13,329 bases of DNA. It comes from Bacteroidota bacterium (GTDB lineage: Bacteria; Bacteroidota; Bacteroidia; Bacteroidales; WCHB1-69). Of the stretch, positions 1 to 6,177 are shown one piece after another. A program made the position numbers and the translations under genes. Position 1 is the first letter of the stretch, and each line of letters opens with the position of its first letter. The notes beneath the pieces were generated by a model. It ran no database searches, was not told the DNA's origin, and saw only the letters and a list, made by a program, of their open reading frames with translations. The DNA is taken from contig JAEZOU010000021.1 in NCBI GenBank assembly GCA_023413895.1, positions 1 through 13,329 on the forward strand. Reading direction: 5' to 3'.

Positions 1-536
1 CTTGGTTGCAAACTTTATCCAATACGGCAAATGGAAAATTGCAAGGACGCGATAAGATTTCGTTGGAAACATTCATTCAGATGACCTATTTTGAGAAGAT
101 TATTCGCCATGCAAACAAACGTTTAGAGCAGATGTCAGGAGGACAATATCGTTTAGTACGTGCGCGTACAGAAGGCGGAAATGCTCAGGTAGGTTTAGAT
201 TTAAATGTGCACGACACATATAGTGGTAAAGAGCGAAGTGTTAAAACTTTGTCTGGTGGCGAATCTTTTATGGCTGCGCTTTCGTTGGCACTCGGGCTTT
301 CTGATGAAATACAAACATCGGCTGGTGGCGTGCAAATTGATACTACTTTTGTCGATGAAGGTTTTGGCTCATTAGATGATGAAGCCTTGCAACTCGCACT
401 CCGAACATTGCAAAATTTGGCACAGAATAATCACTTGATTGGAATTATCTCCCATGTAAATGCTCTTAAAAATATTGAAAAGAAGATTGTGGTAACTAAA
501 ACTGCCACTCAAGGAAGTGTTGCGAAAATTCTGTAA
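1..536 (+). CDS. sbcC: Exonuclease subunit SbcC, C-terminal part (5' end outside window)
   Basis: This is the C-terminal ATPase lobe of an SbcC/Rad50-type SMC-like protein. With SbcD (Mre11-type nuclease) it forms an ATP-dependent complex that opens hairpins and processes DNA ends. The open frame enters from the left edge (first full codon at base 3), so any start drawn at the TTG at base 6 is artificial. Counting from that TTG, the sequence shows the ABC signature LSGGE at residues 82-86, the Walker B/D-loop stretch IDTTFVDEGFGSLD at 111-124, and the H-loop His in IISHV at about 150. The stretch NTANGKLQG near the front is typical of the SbcC segment after the second coiled coil. The Walker A lobe, coiled coils and zinc hook lie outside the window. 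A strong terminator follows 26 bp after the stop, so this is the last gene of its transcript. The family call is firm; the sbcC symbol rests on the C-terminal part only. Confidence 0.9.
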   Translation, partial: WLQTLSNTANGKLQGRDKISLETFIQMTYFEKIIRHANKRLEQMSGGQYRLVRARTEGGNAQVGLDLNVHDTYSGKERSVKTLSGGESFMAALSLALGLSDEIQTSAGGVQIDTTFVDEGFGSLDDEALQLALRTLQNLAQNNHLIGIISHVNALKNIEKKIVVTKTATQGSVAKIL

Positions 537-562
537 TTCTCTCTTTCTTGAAAAGAATACGC

Positions 563-600
563 AAAAGAGGGTAACTAAAATTTATCGTTACCCTCTTTTT
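563..600 (+). terminator. Rho-independent terminator after sbcC
   Basis: A perfect 13-bp stem (563-575 with 587-599) with an 11-nt loop is followed by a T run on the plus strand. The stem carries A's on its 5' side, so it could also act on minus-strand transcription. It sits 26 bp after the sbcC stop. Confidence 0.85.
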
Positions 601-649
601 AATTTCTACAAATATACATTTGTCTAGAATGTGTAATGCCTTAAAATGA

Positions 650-675
650 AATAAGCACCTCGTAAGGTGCTTATT
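650..675 (-). terminator. Hairpin just downstream of tRNA-Pro, probable terminator or 3' processing end
   Basis: An 11-bp perfect inverted repeat (650-660 with 665-675) closes a 4-nt loop. It lies 3 bp past the 3' end of the minus-strand tRNA-Pro. The T tract after it on the minus strand is interrupted (TTTCATTTT), so termination is likely but not certain. Confidence 0.6.
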
Positions 676-678
676 CTG

Positions 679-753
679 TCGGGATAGCAAGATTCGAACT
701 TGCGACCTCCTGCTCCCAAAGCAGGCGCGATAACCGGACTACGCTATATCCCG
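679..753 (-). tRNA. tRNA-Pro (anticodon UGG)
   Basis: Read on the minus strand, the 75-nt sequence folds as a cloverleaf. The acceptor arm pairs CGGGATA with TATCCCG and has discriminator A. The anticodon stem pairs CCTGC with GCAGG around the loop TTTGGGA, giving anticodon TGG. The T arm pairs GCAAG with CTTGC around TTCGAAT. The 3' CCA is not encoded (the next bases are CAG) and must be added after transcription. UGG reads proline CCN codons, chiefly CCA and CCG. A TATTTTTG -7 element lies 14 bp upstream on the same strand. Confidence 0.96.
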
Positions 754-767
754 TCGTTTTGTGAGCG

Positions 768-775
768 CAAAAATA
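768..775 (-). promoter_or_regulatory. Bacteroidota-type -7 element for tRNA-Pro
   Basis: On the minus strand the bases read TATTTTTG, matching the TAnnTTTG -7 consensus of the primary sigma factor in Bacteroidota. It ends 14 bp before the tRNA. A TTTTTG that could serve as the -33 element lies about 22-23 bp further upstream (near 797-802). Confidence 0.65.
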
Positions 776-817
776 CAATCTTTTTTAATACGCGCAGCCA
801 AAAATGAAAAATTTTTT

Positions 818-1468
818 TTATAGATATTTTTCTCTGCCAATATGGGTGTTCTTTAACATGGGTACAAAAGTGAAATTTCCGAAGTCTTCCGTTTCGTATT
901 TGTCTGATTCAATTTTAGTTATGCGTTTCATGATTTGAGAATCTTCTCCAACAGGAATCACAATTTTTCCGTTTATTTTTAATTGATCTAACAACGCAGA
1001 AGGGACAAAAGGAGCCCCACAAGTGACAATTATTTTGTCAAAAGGCGCAAATTTTGGAAGTCCTTGGAAGCCATCTCTGCAAAATAGGAGAATCTTATTG
1101 TCCAATTTTTCTAATAAAGTTTTGGTTTTTGCAAATAATTCCATTTGCCGTTCGATGGAATATACTGTTGCTCCCATACTACTTAATATGGCAGCCTGAA
1201 ATCCAGAACCTGTGCCAATCTCCAAAATTTTATCACCTTTCTTTACTTCTAACAGCTGAGATTGGAACGCAACGGTGTGCGGACGTGAAATAGTTTGCTT
1301 GTTGGGAAGTTTTATCGCTTCATCTTTATACGCGTGGTCCCAAAGAAATGATTCAACAAAAAGATGACGCTTTACTTTGTCGAACGCTTCAAGTACATTG
1401 GTGTCCGTAATTCCTTTCTGAATAAGTGTTTCGATGAGATTCTTGCGAGCTGTGGTAAAATAATCCAT
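818..1468 (-). CDS. pcm: Protein-L-isoaspartate O-methyltransferase
   Basis: The predicted product is a 216-aa SAM-dependent methyltransferase that methylates abnormal L-isoaspartyl residues, the first step of protein repair in the cytoplasm. The SAM-binding motif I EIGTGSG is at residues 83-89 and continues FQAAIL. The family stretch ISRPHTVA is at 60-67, RDG at 131-133, TCGAPFVPSALL at 149-160, and GKIVIPVG at 168-175. Length matches the family (about 210-230 aa). I chose the ATG at 1466-1468 (MDYFTTARKN). A TTG seven codons upstream would lie inside the -7 element TATTTTTG at 1487-1494, so it is unlikely to be translated. That promoter leaves only a short leader before the ATG. The gene diverges from the lipoprotein gene at 1529 and is followed on the same strand by tRNA-Pro. 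No ribosome binding site is visible, which is usual in this phylum. Confidence 0.92.
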   Translation of the reverse strand: MDYFTTARKNLIETLIQKGITDTNVLEAFDKVKRHLFVESFLWDHAYKDEAIKLPNKQTISRPHTVAFQSQLLEVKKGDKILEIGTGSGFQAAILSSMGATVYSIERQMELFAKTKTLLEKLDNKILLFCRDGFQGLPKFAPFDKIIVTCGAPFVPSALLDQLKINGKIVIPVGEDSQIMKRITKIESDKYETEDFGNFTFVPMLKNTHIGREKYL

Positions 1469-1471
1469 TTT

Positions 1472-1499
1472 TTTTGTATTTTTGCGCAAAAATACAAAA
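1472..1499. promoter_or_regulatory. 28-bp perfect palindrome with face-to-face -7 elements (divergent promoter)
   Basis: The 28 bases are self-complementary without a mismatch around a central GCGC at 1484-1487. TATTTTTG reads at 1477-1484 on plus and at 1487-1494 on minus. Each fits TAnnTTTG, and each faces a start codon: pcm (ATG at 1468) on minus and the lipoprotein (ATG at 1529) on plus. The two -7 elements are only 2 bp apart, so polymerase could probably occupy only one side at a time. The palindrome could also bind a dimeric regulator. The promoter reading is inferred from the consensus and the position. Confidence 0.6.
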
Positions 1500-1528
1500 T
1501 AATATCATCATTTATCGTTCTATATATT

Positions 1529-2461
1529 ATGAAAAATAGATACGCAATTTTTTTCTTTTTGATATTATCACTATCTGCTTTGCTGTTAAGTAGTTGTAGG
1601 GATATTGACTTGACACCTGTCTTTTTGGAGATTACTCCCGAAGATGTGGAAAATTGTATGGATGTCTCTAATTTTAATGATAATCATGAGATGAGTTACG
1701 ATAATGCGCAACTTTCTGTGATTTCATCCCTCTCTTTTAAGGATTTTTGGATTTATGTTGATGGAACAAATTTAGGATGCTGGGAGGTCCCTTGTCGTAT
1801 TCCTGTTTTACCTAACTATTCCGATACTAGCACTCTTTATATCTATCCTGCTGTTCGATTAAATGGATTGTCAACAACTTTGCCTCTCTATCCTTTTGTA
1901 AAACCTTATACCCGCAAAATTCTGTTCGATCGTGAGGAAACTTATACCTTTGAAGATGATCCGATTAAGTTCGAATATGTTAATGAAGTAGTCTTTCCAA
2001 TGGTGGAAACTTTTGATCAAAGTGCTCCATTTTCAAGCGTCGATACTATCGGGGGAACCCCAATGACTGTTACTGAACTCGATGGTAGAACGGTGGGCCA
2101 TGTGGCTTTGTTAGATTCAAATTCGCAATATTTCGACCTCCAAACACCATATTGTATATTGCCTTGTCGCGGAACTTCTTGCTTCTGGGAGATGGATTTT
2201 AAATGTGATAACGAAATTACGGCAGAACTTGCTTTTTTAACGACTTCTAATACTATTAGATATGAACCTTTAGTGGTACTTCGAGAAACAGATGGTGAGT
2301 GGAAACGAATCTGTATCAATCTAACTCAAGTGCTAGCAACAAATTCTCCTAGTACTGGAGATATGTATGCTCGCCTGATGATTCACTCAGCGCAGAAAAA
2401 CGATAAACCTACTCATTTCTATTTCGATAATTTAAGGATTATAACATATAAAACCAATTAA
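1529..2461 (+). CDS. Unrecognised secreted lipoprotein next to the polysaccharide priming enzyme
   Basis: I do not recognise the family of this 310-aa protein. It begins with a lipoprotein signal: basic MKNR, a hydrophobic stretch at residues 6-20, and lipobox LSSC with acylated Cys23. It should therefore be membrane-anchored, probably on the outer membrane, since the residues after Cys (RDIDL) show no inner-membrane retention signal that I know of. The mature part is rich in beta-prone segments and has many Cys (for example GCWEVPC and YCILPCRGTSC). It ends with a strand like FYFDNLRI, which resembles the last strand of galactose-binding or jelly-roll domains; that is only a visual impression. 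The open frame extends further upstream, but I chose the ATG at 1529 because it starts a proper signal peptide and lies about 45 bp after the palindromic promoter. The stop is 16 bp before the sugar phosphotransferase gene, so the two are probably cotranscribed. A role in polysaccharide export or anchoring is possible but unproven. Confidence 0.75.
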   Translation: MKNRYAIFFFLILSLSALLLSSCRDIDLTPVFLEITPEDVENCMDVSNFNDNHEMSYDNAQLSVISSLSFKDFWIYVDGTNLGCWEVPCRIPVLPNYSDTSTLYIYPAVRLNGLSTTLPLYPFVKPYTRKILFDREETYTFEDDPIKFEYVNEVVFPMVETFDQSAPFSSVDTIGGTPMTVTELDGRTVGHVALLDSNSQYFDLQTPYCILPCRGTSCFWEMDFKCDNEITAELAFLTTSNTIRYEPLVVLRETDGEWKRICINLTQVLATNSPSTGDMYARLMIHSAQKNDKPTHFYFDNLRIITYKTN

Positions 2462-2477
2462 TTCTACATCTCATCTG

Positions 2478-3893
2478 ATGAATAAAAAGATTCTTCTTTT
2501 TACTTATGTAATATTTGATTTCGTGGCTGCTCTGCTGTCGTGGGTGCTGTTTTTTACTTATAGAAAATATAACGTCGATGAAATGCTATTCACTCACTTT
2601 TCACAAAGTGTATTGGCAGATTCTAAATTTCTATTAGGTTGCGCCTTGATTCCCTGCTATTGGTTGTTGTTGCACGCCTTTGTTGGATACTATAAGAATG
2701 TAATGCGACGTTCACGATTGAAAGAGTTAGGTACTACAATTGCCATCACTTTCTGGGGAGCACTTATTTTCTTTTTCCTATTTATATTGGATGATCACGT
2801 AAATACACCATACGATTATCTAAAATATTTCGTAATTTTATTCTTCCTACAGTTTTTTCTTACTTATATTCCACGTGTAGTCGTAACGACAATAGTTATC
2901 AATAAGTTGAAATGTGGAAAGATCCTTTTTCAAACTTTGATTGTAGGAGGTGATAAGGTGGCTTGGGAAACCTATCAAAAAGTAGTGCGCCAAAACCTTT
3001 CTGTTAAGGTAGTGGGCTTTCTGTCTCTGCCTGATGAAGAGGATAAAACTTTGGAAAAGGAGTTGCCTTGCCTAGGATCAATAGATGAGTTGCAAAATGT
3101 AGTTGAAAAATACCAAATTGAAGAGTTGATTATTGCGATTCAAAATGGTAAAAGAAAATATATAGAAACGATTCTTTCAATGGTTTCTGTTTCTAATGAT
3201 TTAATAATTAGAATTATACCTCAAACCCAAGATGTGCTTGTTGGAGCAGTGAAAATTTCATCAGTGATTCACGAACCTTTAATTACAATCTATTCTGAAA
3301 GATTGCCAGTTTGGCAGATGATAATGAAACGTTTCTTCGATATTGTTTTGTCGTTGATAGCGATGATGATTTTACTTCCTATTTATTTGATTTTGGCTAT
3401 TGGTGTGAAATGTTCCTCACAAGGACCTATTTTTTATAAACAGGAAAGAGTGGGAAGATATGGTAAACCATTCAATATTATTAAATTCCGTTCTATGTGT
3501 GTTGATGCGGAATCTGATAAACCATTGTTGTCAAGTAAAAATGATCGTAGAATTACACCTTTCGGTAAGTTTTTGAGAAAAACACACTTAGACGAAACAC
3601 CCCAGTTCTTTAATGTATTGCGCGGTGATATGTCTTTGGTAGGGCCGCGTCCTGAACGTCAATATTTTATTGACCAGATTGTAAAAATGGCTCCGTACTA
3701 CAAGTTGCTCCAATCCATTCGCCCTGGTTTGACTTCGTGGGGACAAGTAAAATTTGGTTATGCGGAAAATGTGGAAGAGATGGTGGAGCGTTTACGCTGG
3801 GATATTCTCTATTTGGAAAATATGTCGCTTTCGATGGATTTAAAAATCTTGATTCATACGGCATTGATAGTTTTCAAAGGTTCTGGAAAATAG
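2478..3893 (+). CDS. Undecaprenyl-phosphate sugar phosphotransferase (polyprenyl glycosylphosphotransferase)
   Basis: The predicted product is a 471-aa polytopic enzyme of the WbaP/WcaJ type. It moves a sugar-1-phosphate from a UDP-sugar to undecaprenyl phosphate at the inner membrane, the first step of capsule, exopolysaccharide or O-antigen repeat synthesis. Four hydrophobic segments lie at about residues 5-27, 52-72, 86-106 and 114-140. A Rossmann-like domain follows, opening with TLIVGGD at 153-159. The catalytic sugar-transferase domain runs from KRFFDIV at 284 through a membrane helix at about 287-310. It contains GPIFYKQERVG (316-326), IIKFRSM (334-340), the acidic pair D372-E373 in HLDETPQ, and SLVGPRPE (386-393). 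The family's C-terminal block RPGLTSWGQV is at 415-424. Length is normal for the group. The sugar (often glucose or galactose) cannot be read from the sequence. The gene follows the lipoprotein by 16 bp; no terminator is obvious downstream on plus before the convergent tRNA-Leu. Confidence 0.92.
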   Translation: MNKKILLFTYVIFDFVAALLSWVLFFTYRKYNVDEMLFTHFSQSVLADSKFLLGCALIPCYWLLLHAFVGYYKNVMRRSRLKELGTTIAITFWGALIFFFLFILDDHVNTPYDYLKYFVILFFLQFFLTYIPRVVVTTIVINKLKCGKILFQTLIVGGDKVAWETYQKVVRQNLSVKVVGFLSLPDEEDKTLEKELPCLGSIDELQNVVEKYQIEELIIAIQNGKRKYIETILSMVSVSNDLIIRIIPQTQDVLVGAVKISSVIHEPLITIYSERLPVWQMIMKRFFDIVLSLIAMMILLPIYLILAIGVKCSSQGPIFYKQERVGRYGKPFNIIKFRSMCVDAESDKPLLSSKNDRRITPFGKFLRKTHLDETPQFFNVLRGDMSLVGPRPERQYFIDQIVKMAPYYKLLQSIRPGLTSWGQVKFGYAENVEEMVERLRWDILYLENMSLSMDLKILIHTALIVFKGSGK

Positions 3894-3924
3894 CGTAGAA
3901 TTATTCTTTTGACTTTGGGTGCTT

Positions 3925-4120
3925 ACTCTTCGCATATAGATTTGCGTGAGGGATTGCAGCGGTTATGAGCGCCGGTGTGGGTGTTTAGAACATTGAACTT
4001 TGTGTTTTGAACTTGGCGTTTGGAAAAAATTGAGGCGAAAGATTGAGGCGCGAAATTTGAGCGGAAAGCCCGACGGCGAGAGGGTAGGGCAGTGCGCGGG
4101 AAAAGAGCCGGCACGCCCAA
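3925..4120. other. GC-rich, probably non-coding intergenic block with hairpin and short repeats
   Basis: The 263 bp between the phosphotransferase and tRNA-Leu hold a block with visibly more G and C than its neighbours. It contains short direct repeats: TTGAACTT twice (3994-4020 region) and ATTGAGGCG twice (4028-4050 region). A stem pairs gggc-gtgc-cgg (with single-base bulges) at 4087-4099 with CCGGCACGCCC at 4108-4118 around a purine loop. Open frames here on both strands look like no known protein and run into the tRNA, so I treat the block as non-coding. It resembles a dispersed intergenic repeat or a structured RNA. Function unknown. Confidence 0.4.
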
Positions 4121-4125
4121 AATAA

Positions 4126-4155
4126 AAAAAAGTCCTGAAAATTTCAGAACTTTTT
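4126..4155 (-). terminator. Terminator after tRNA-Leu
   Basis: An inverted repeat (AAAAGT-CTGAA with TTCAG-ACTTTT, one C/A mismatch, 3-nt loop) begins 1 bp beyond the tRNA 3' end. On the minus strand it is followed by an unbroken run of eight T's (complement of 4123-4130), as expected of an intrinsic terminator. It also has a T run on plus and could stop read-through from the phosphotransferase gene. Confidence 0.8.
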
Positions 4156-4156
4156 G

Positions 4157-4240
4157 TGCCCAGGACAAGAGTCGAACTTGCACGGGAATACTCCCACTAC
4201 CCCCTCAAAGTAGCGTGTCTACCAATTCCACCACCTGGGC
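4157..4240 (-). tRNA. tRNA-Leu (anticodon GAG)
   Basis: Read on minus, the 84-nt gene has acceptor arm GCCCAGG/CCTGGGC with discriminator A. The D region GTGGAATTGGTAGACAC is typical of leucine tRNAs. The anticodon stem pairs CTACT with GGTAG around the loop TTGAGGG, giving anticodon GAG. A long variable arm (TGGGAGTATTCCCG) marks a class II tRNA. The T arm is GCAAG-TTCGACT-CTTGT. No CCA is encoded. It reads CUC and CUU codons. Confidence 0.95.
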
Positions 4241-4252
4241 TTTTTGCGGGTG

Positions 4253-4260
4253 CAAAAGTA
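4253..4260 (-). promoter_or_regulatory. -7 element for tRNA-Leu
   Basis: The minus strand reads TACTTTTG, a match to TAnnTTTG, ending 12 bp before the tRNA. No clear -33 TTG is seen at the usual distance. Confidence 0.55.
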
Positions 4261-4359
4261 TAATTTTTTTTTGAGAAGTAAATCGGAATTTTGAAAAAAT
4301 ATTTCTTTTTTTATAATTACATGAAAATTAGGTGGTTAATTCTATTTTTTTTCAGAAGG

Positions 4360-4437
4360 AATAGCTCTTCTTTTAGAAAAAATGAGTCTGACAATGAGTT
4401 TTTTTAGGTGAGAATGACTCTTTTTTGAAAAAATGAT
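4360..4437 (+). repeat. Two imperfect copies of a ~25-bp AT-rich motif upstream of the UDP-xylose synthase gene
   Basis: Copy 1 is at 4360-4386 and copy 2 at 4413-4437. Both read AAT, then a CTCTT core, a T run, and GAAAAAATGA. They sit just before the TACTTTTG element of the downstream gene, so they could be binding sites or a duplication in the leader. The region is very A/T rich, which makes chance similarity more likely. Confidence 0.35.
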
Positions 4438-4438
4438 G

Positions 4439-4446
4439 TACTTTTG
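4439..4446 (+). promoter_or_regulatory. -7 element for the UDP-glucuronate decarboxylase gene
   Basis: TACTTTTG matches TAnnTTTG and ends 19 bp before the chosen ATG at 4466. An upstream in-frame ATG at 4433 would lie before this element, so the element decides the start. No convincing -33 motif is at the expected spacing; the nearest TTTTTTG (4421-4427) is too close. Confidence 0.5.
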
Positions 4447-4465
4447 CCACGTTAATCGATATGAA

Positions 4466-5398
4466 ATGAAGAAGATTTTGGTAACAGGTGGAGCTGGTTT
4501 TCTTGGTTCCCATCTTTGTGAGCGACTTTTAAATGAAGGAAACGAGGTGATTTGTGTGGATAACTATTTCACTGGAAGCAAGAAAAATGTGTTACATCTT
4601 TTAGATAATCCCTATTTTGAGTTGGTGCGTCACGATGTTACGGCGCCCTATTTTGTTGAAGTTGACGAGATTTATAATTTAGCATGTCCAGCATCTCCTA
4701 TTCATTATCAATATAATCCGATTAAAACGGTAAAAACTTCTGTGATGGGAGCTATAAATATGTTAGGTTTGGCAAAGCGTATCAAGGCGAAGATTTTGCA
4801 AGCTTCGACGAGTGAGGTTTATGGCGATCCTTTTGTGCATCCGCAAGTGGAGGAGTATTTTGGAAATGTAAATCCTATTGGAGTGCGTTCTTGCTATGAC
4901 GAGGGCAAGCGATGTGCAGAAACGCTCTTTTTTGATTATCATCGTCAAAACCAAGTTGCTATCAAAGTGATTCGTATTTTTAATACGTATGGTCCGAGAA
5001 TGCATCCTAACGATGGACGAGTAGTTTCCAATTTTATTGTTCAAGCACTTAAAGGTGAGGATATTACAATTTACGGCAATGGTGAGCAAACGCGAAGTTT
5101 TTGTTACTGCGACGATATGATTGACGCGATGGTTCGAATGATGAGTAGTGATAAATCAATTATCGGACCTATCAATGTGGGAAATCCTGATGAGTTTACT
5201 ATCAAGGAGTTGGCAGAGTTAATTATCAATCTGACAGGTTCAAACTCTCAAATTATAACATTACCTCCTTTGGCTGATGATCCGATGCAGAGAAAGCCAG
5301 ATATCACAAAGGCCAAAGAGTTATTGGCATGGCAACCTACAACGAAATTAAAAGAGGGATTAATAAAAACGATAGCCTATTTCGATTCCATTTTATAA
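4466..5398 (+). CDS. uxs: UDP-glucuronate decarboxylase (UDP-xylose synthase), extended SDR family
   Basis: The predicted product is a 310-aa cytoplasmic NAD-dependent enzyme that oxidises and decarboxylates UDP-glucuronate to UDP-xylose, a donor for surface glycans. The N-terminal Rossmann motif GGAGFLG is at residues 8-14, with an acidic residue closing beta-2 in VDNYFTG (D32). STSEVYGDP is at 114-122, with the Glu next to the active-site Ser/Thr found in UXS enzymes. The catalytic Y144-xxx-K148 lies in SCYDEGKR. IRIFNTYGPRM (169-179) and GNGEQTRSFCYCDD (204-217) line the nucleotide-sugar pocket in this family. I start at ATG 4466 (MKKILVTGGAG) because an in-frame ATG at 4433 precedes a TACTTTTG promoter element and adds residues not seen in the family. 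The gene stands alone, with tRNA-Leu divergent upstream and efp downstream from its own promoter. The family is firm. UXS is favoured over 4,6-dehydratase relatives because of the SEVYGDP and SCYDEGKR signatures. Confidence 0.88.
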   Translation: MKKILVTGGAGFLGSHLCERLLNEGNEVICVDNYFTGSKKNVLHLLDNPYFELVRHDVTAPYFVEVDEIYNLACPASPIHYQYNPIKTVKTSVMGAINMLGLAKRIKAKILQASTSEVYGDPFVHPQVEEYFGNVNPIGVRSCYDEGKRCAETLFFDYHRQNQVAIKVIRIFNTYGPRMHPNDGRVVSNFIVQALKGEDITIYGNGEQTRSFCYCDDMIDAMVRMMSSDKSIIGPINVGNPDEFTIKELAELIINLTGSNSQIITLPPLADDPMQRKPDITKAKELLAWQPTTKLKEGLIKTIAYFDSIL

Positions 5399-5413
5399 AT
5401 GATTTTTGGGATT

Positions 5414-5440
5414 ACAATTTTGATTGTTTATTTTCTCTTT
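5414..5440 (+). terminator. Weak candidate terminator after the UDP-xylose synthase gene
   Basis: A 5-bp stem ACAAT/ATTGT with a TTTG loop is followed by a T-rich tract. The stem is short and A/T rich, so termination here is doubtful. I see nothing stronger before the efp promoter. Confidence 0.3.
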
Positions 5441-5514
5441 TGAAGGAAATCTTGCTTTGGATATTTTTGATATTCATTAACAATCTTTAAGGATTTAAAG
5501 TGTGAAAAAAATTG

Positions 5515-5522
5515 TATTTTTG
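5515..5522 (+). promoter_or_regulatory. -7 element of the efp-secG operon
   Basis: TATTTTTG, a full match to TAnnTTTG, lies 50 bp before the efp ATG. It is the only such element I see close ahead of this five-gene run. No clear -33 TTG is visible about 20 bp upstream. Confidence 0.65.
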
Positions 5523-5572
5523 CAAACTGAAAAAAAACTATATAAGTAAACGTAATTTAATAAATAGAATTT

Positions 5573-6139
5573 ATGGCAACTACTGCAGATTTTAAAAATG
5601 GTTTATGCATTGAGCACAATGGTGAATTATTTGTAATTGTTGAATTTCAACATGTTAAACCGGGGAAAGGCCCTGCTTTTGTAAGAACTAAATTAAAAAA
5701 CTTACGTTCAGGCAGAACTTTAGAAAACACATTTACCGCAGGTGTTAAGATTGATTTGGCGCGTGTAGAACGCCGTCCATACCAATATTTGTACAAAGAA
5801 GGTGATTCAACCTATAACTTTATGCACACCGAAACATACGAACAATTGGCAATTGAAGAAAACTTAATCAATAATCCAGCTCTTTTAAAAGAGGGACAAA
5901 TTGTTGAAGTAATGTATCACGCAGATACAGATACTCCTTTAACTTGTGAACTTCCTGCATTTGTTGACCTTCAGGTTACTTATACAGAACCAGGTGTAAA
6001 GGGTGATACAGCAACTAACGCAGCTAAAAAAGCTACTGTTGAGACAGGTGCCGAAGTATCTGTTCCTTTGTTCATCGAAACTGGAGAGATGATTCGCGTA
6101 GATACTCGTACCAACAAATATGCTGAAAGAGTAAAATAG
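5573..6139 (+). CDS. efp: Translation elongation factor P
   Basis: The predicted product is a 188-aa factor that enters the ribosomal E site and relieves stalling at consecutive prolines. The N-terminal KOW-like domain contains the loop VKPGKGPAFVRTKLKN (residues 28-43). Its tip Lys32 is at the position modified by beta-lysine in enterobacterial EF-P (Lys34 there), rather than the Arg of the EarP-dependent type. The middle and C-terminal OB-fold domains follow, ending with the signature GAEVSVPLFIETGEMIRVDTR (split at about 158-178) and YAERVK. Length is standard. It is the first gene of an apparent operon, 38 bp before the LpxD-like gene. No modification enzyme gene is in view, so whether Lys32 is modified here is unknown. 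Confidence 0.97.
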   Translation: MATTADFKNGLCIEHNGELFVIVEFQHVKPGKGPAFVRTKLKNLRSGRTLENTFTAGVKIDLARVERRPYQYLYKEGDSTYNFMHTETYEQLAIEENLINNPALLKEGQIVEVMYHADTDTPLTCELPAFVDLQVTYTEPGVKGDTATNAAKKATVETGAEVSVPLFIETGEMIRVDTRTNKYAERVK

Positions 6140-6177
6140 TTGAAAAATTAAAGATTCGTTCTGTAAAATTATATCCA

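Noticed and set aside
496..690. Minus-strand frame spanning the sbcC terminator and tRNA-Pro hairpin
   Set aside because: It crosses two hairpins, has no promoter element or family resemblance, and overlaps sbcC and the tRNA.
1469..1489. TTG-started seven-codon extension of pcm
   Set aside because: The TTG lies within the likely -7 element and the extra residues are not typical of the family.
1364..1528. Upstream in-frame extension of the lipoprotein gene
   Set aside because: It runs antisense through pcm and across the palindromic promoter; the ATG at 1529 starts a clean lipoprotein signal peptide.
2017..2319. Minus-strand frame inside the lipoprotein gene
   Set aside because: It lies wholly antisense to a gene with a convincing signal peptide and operon context, without recognisable features.
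3923..4274. Open frames on both strands over the GC-rich block and tRNA-Leu
   Set aside because: They overlap a certain tRNA and a terminator and look like no known protein.
4433..4465. Earlier in-frame ATG for the UDP-xylose synthase gene
   Set aside because: It precedes a TACTTTTG promoter element, and the family's N-terminus begins at MKKILVTGGAG.
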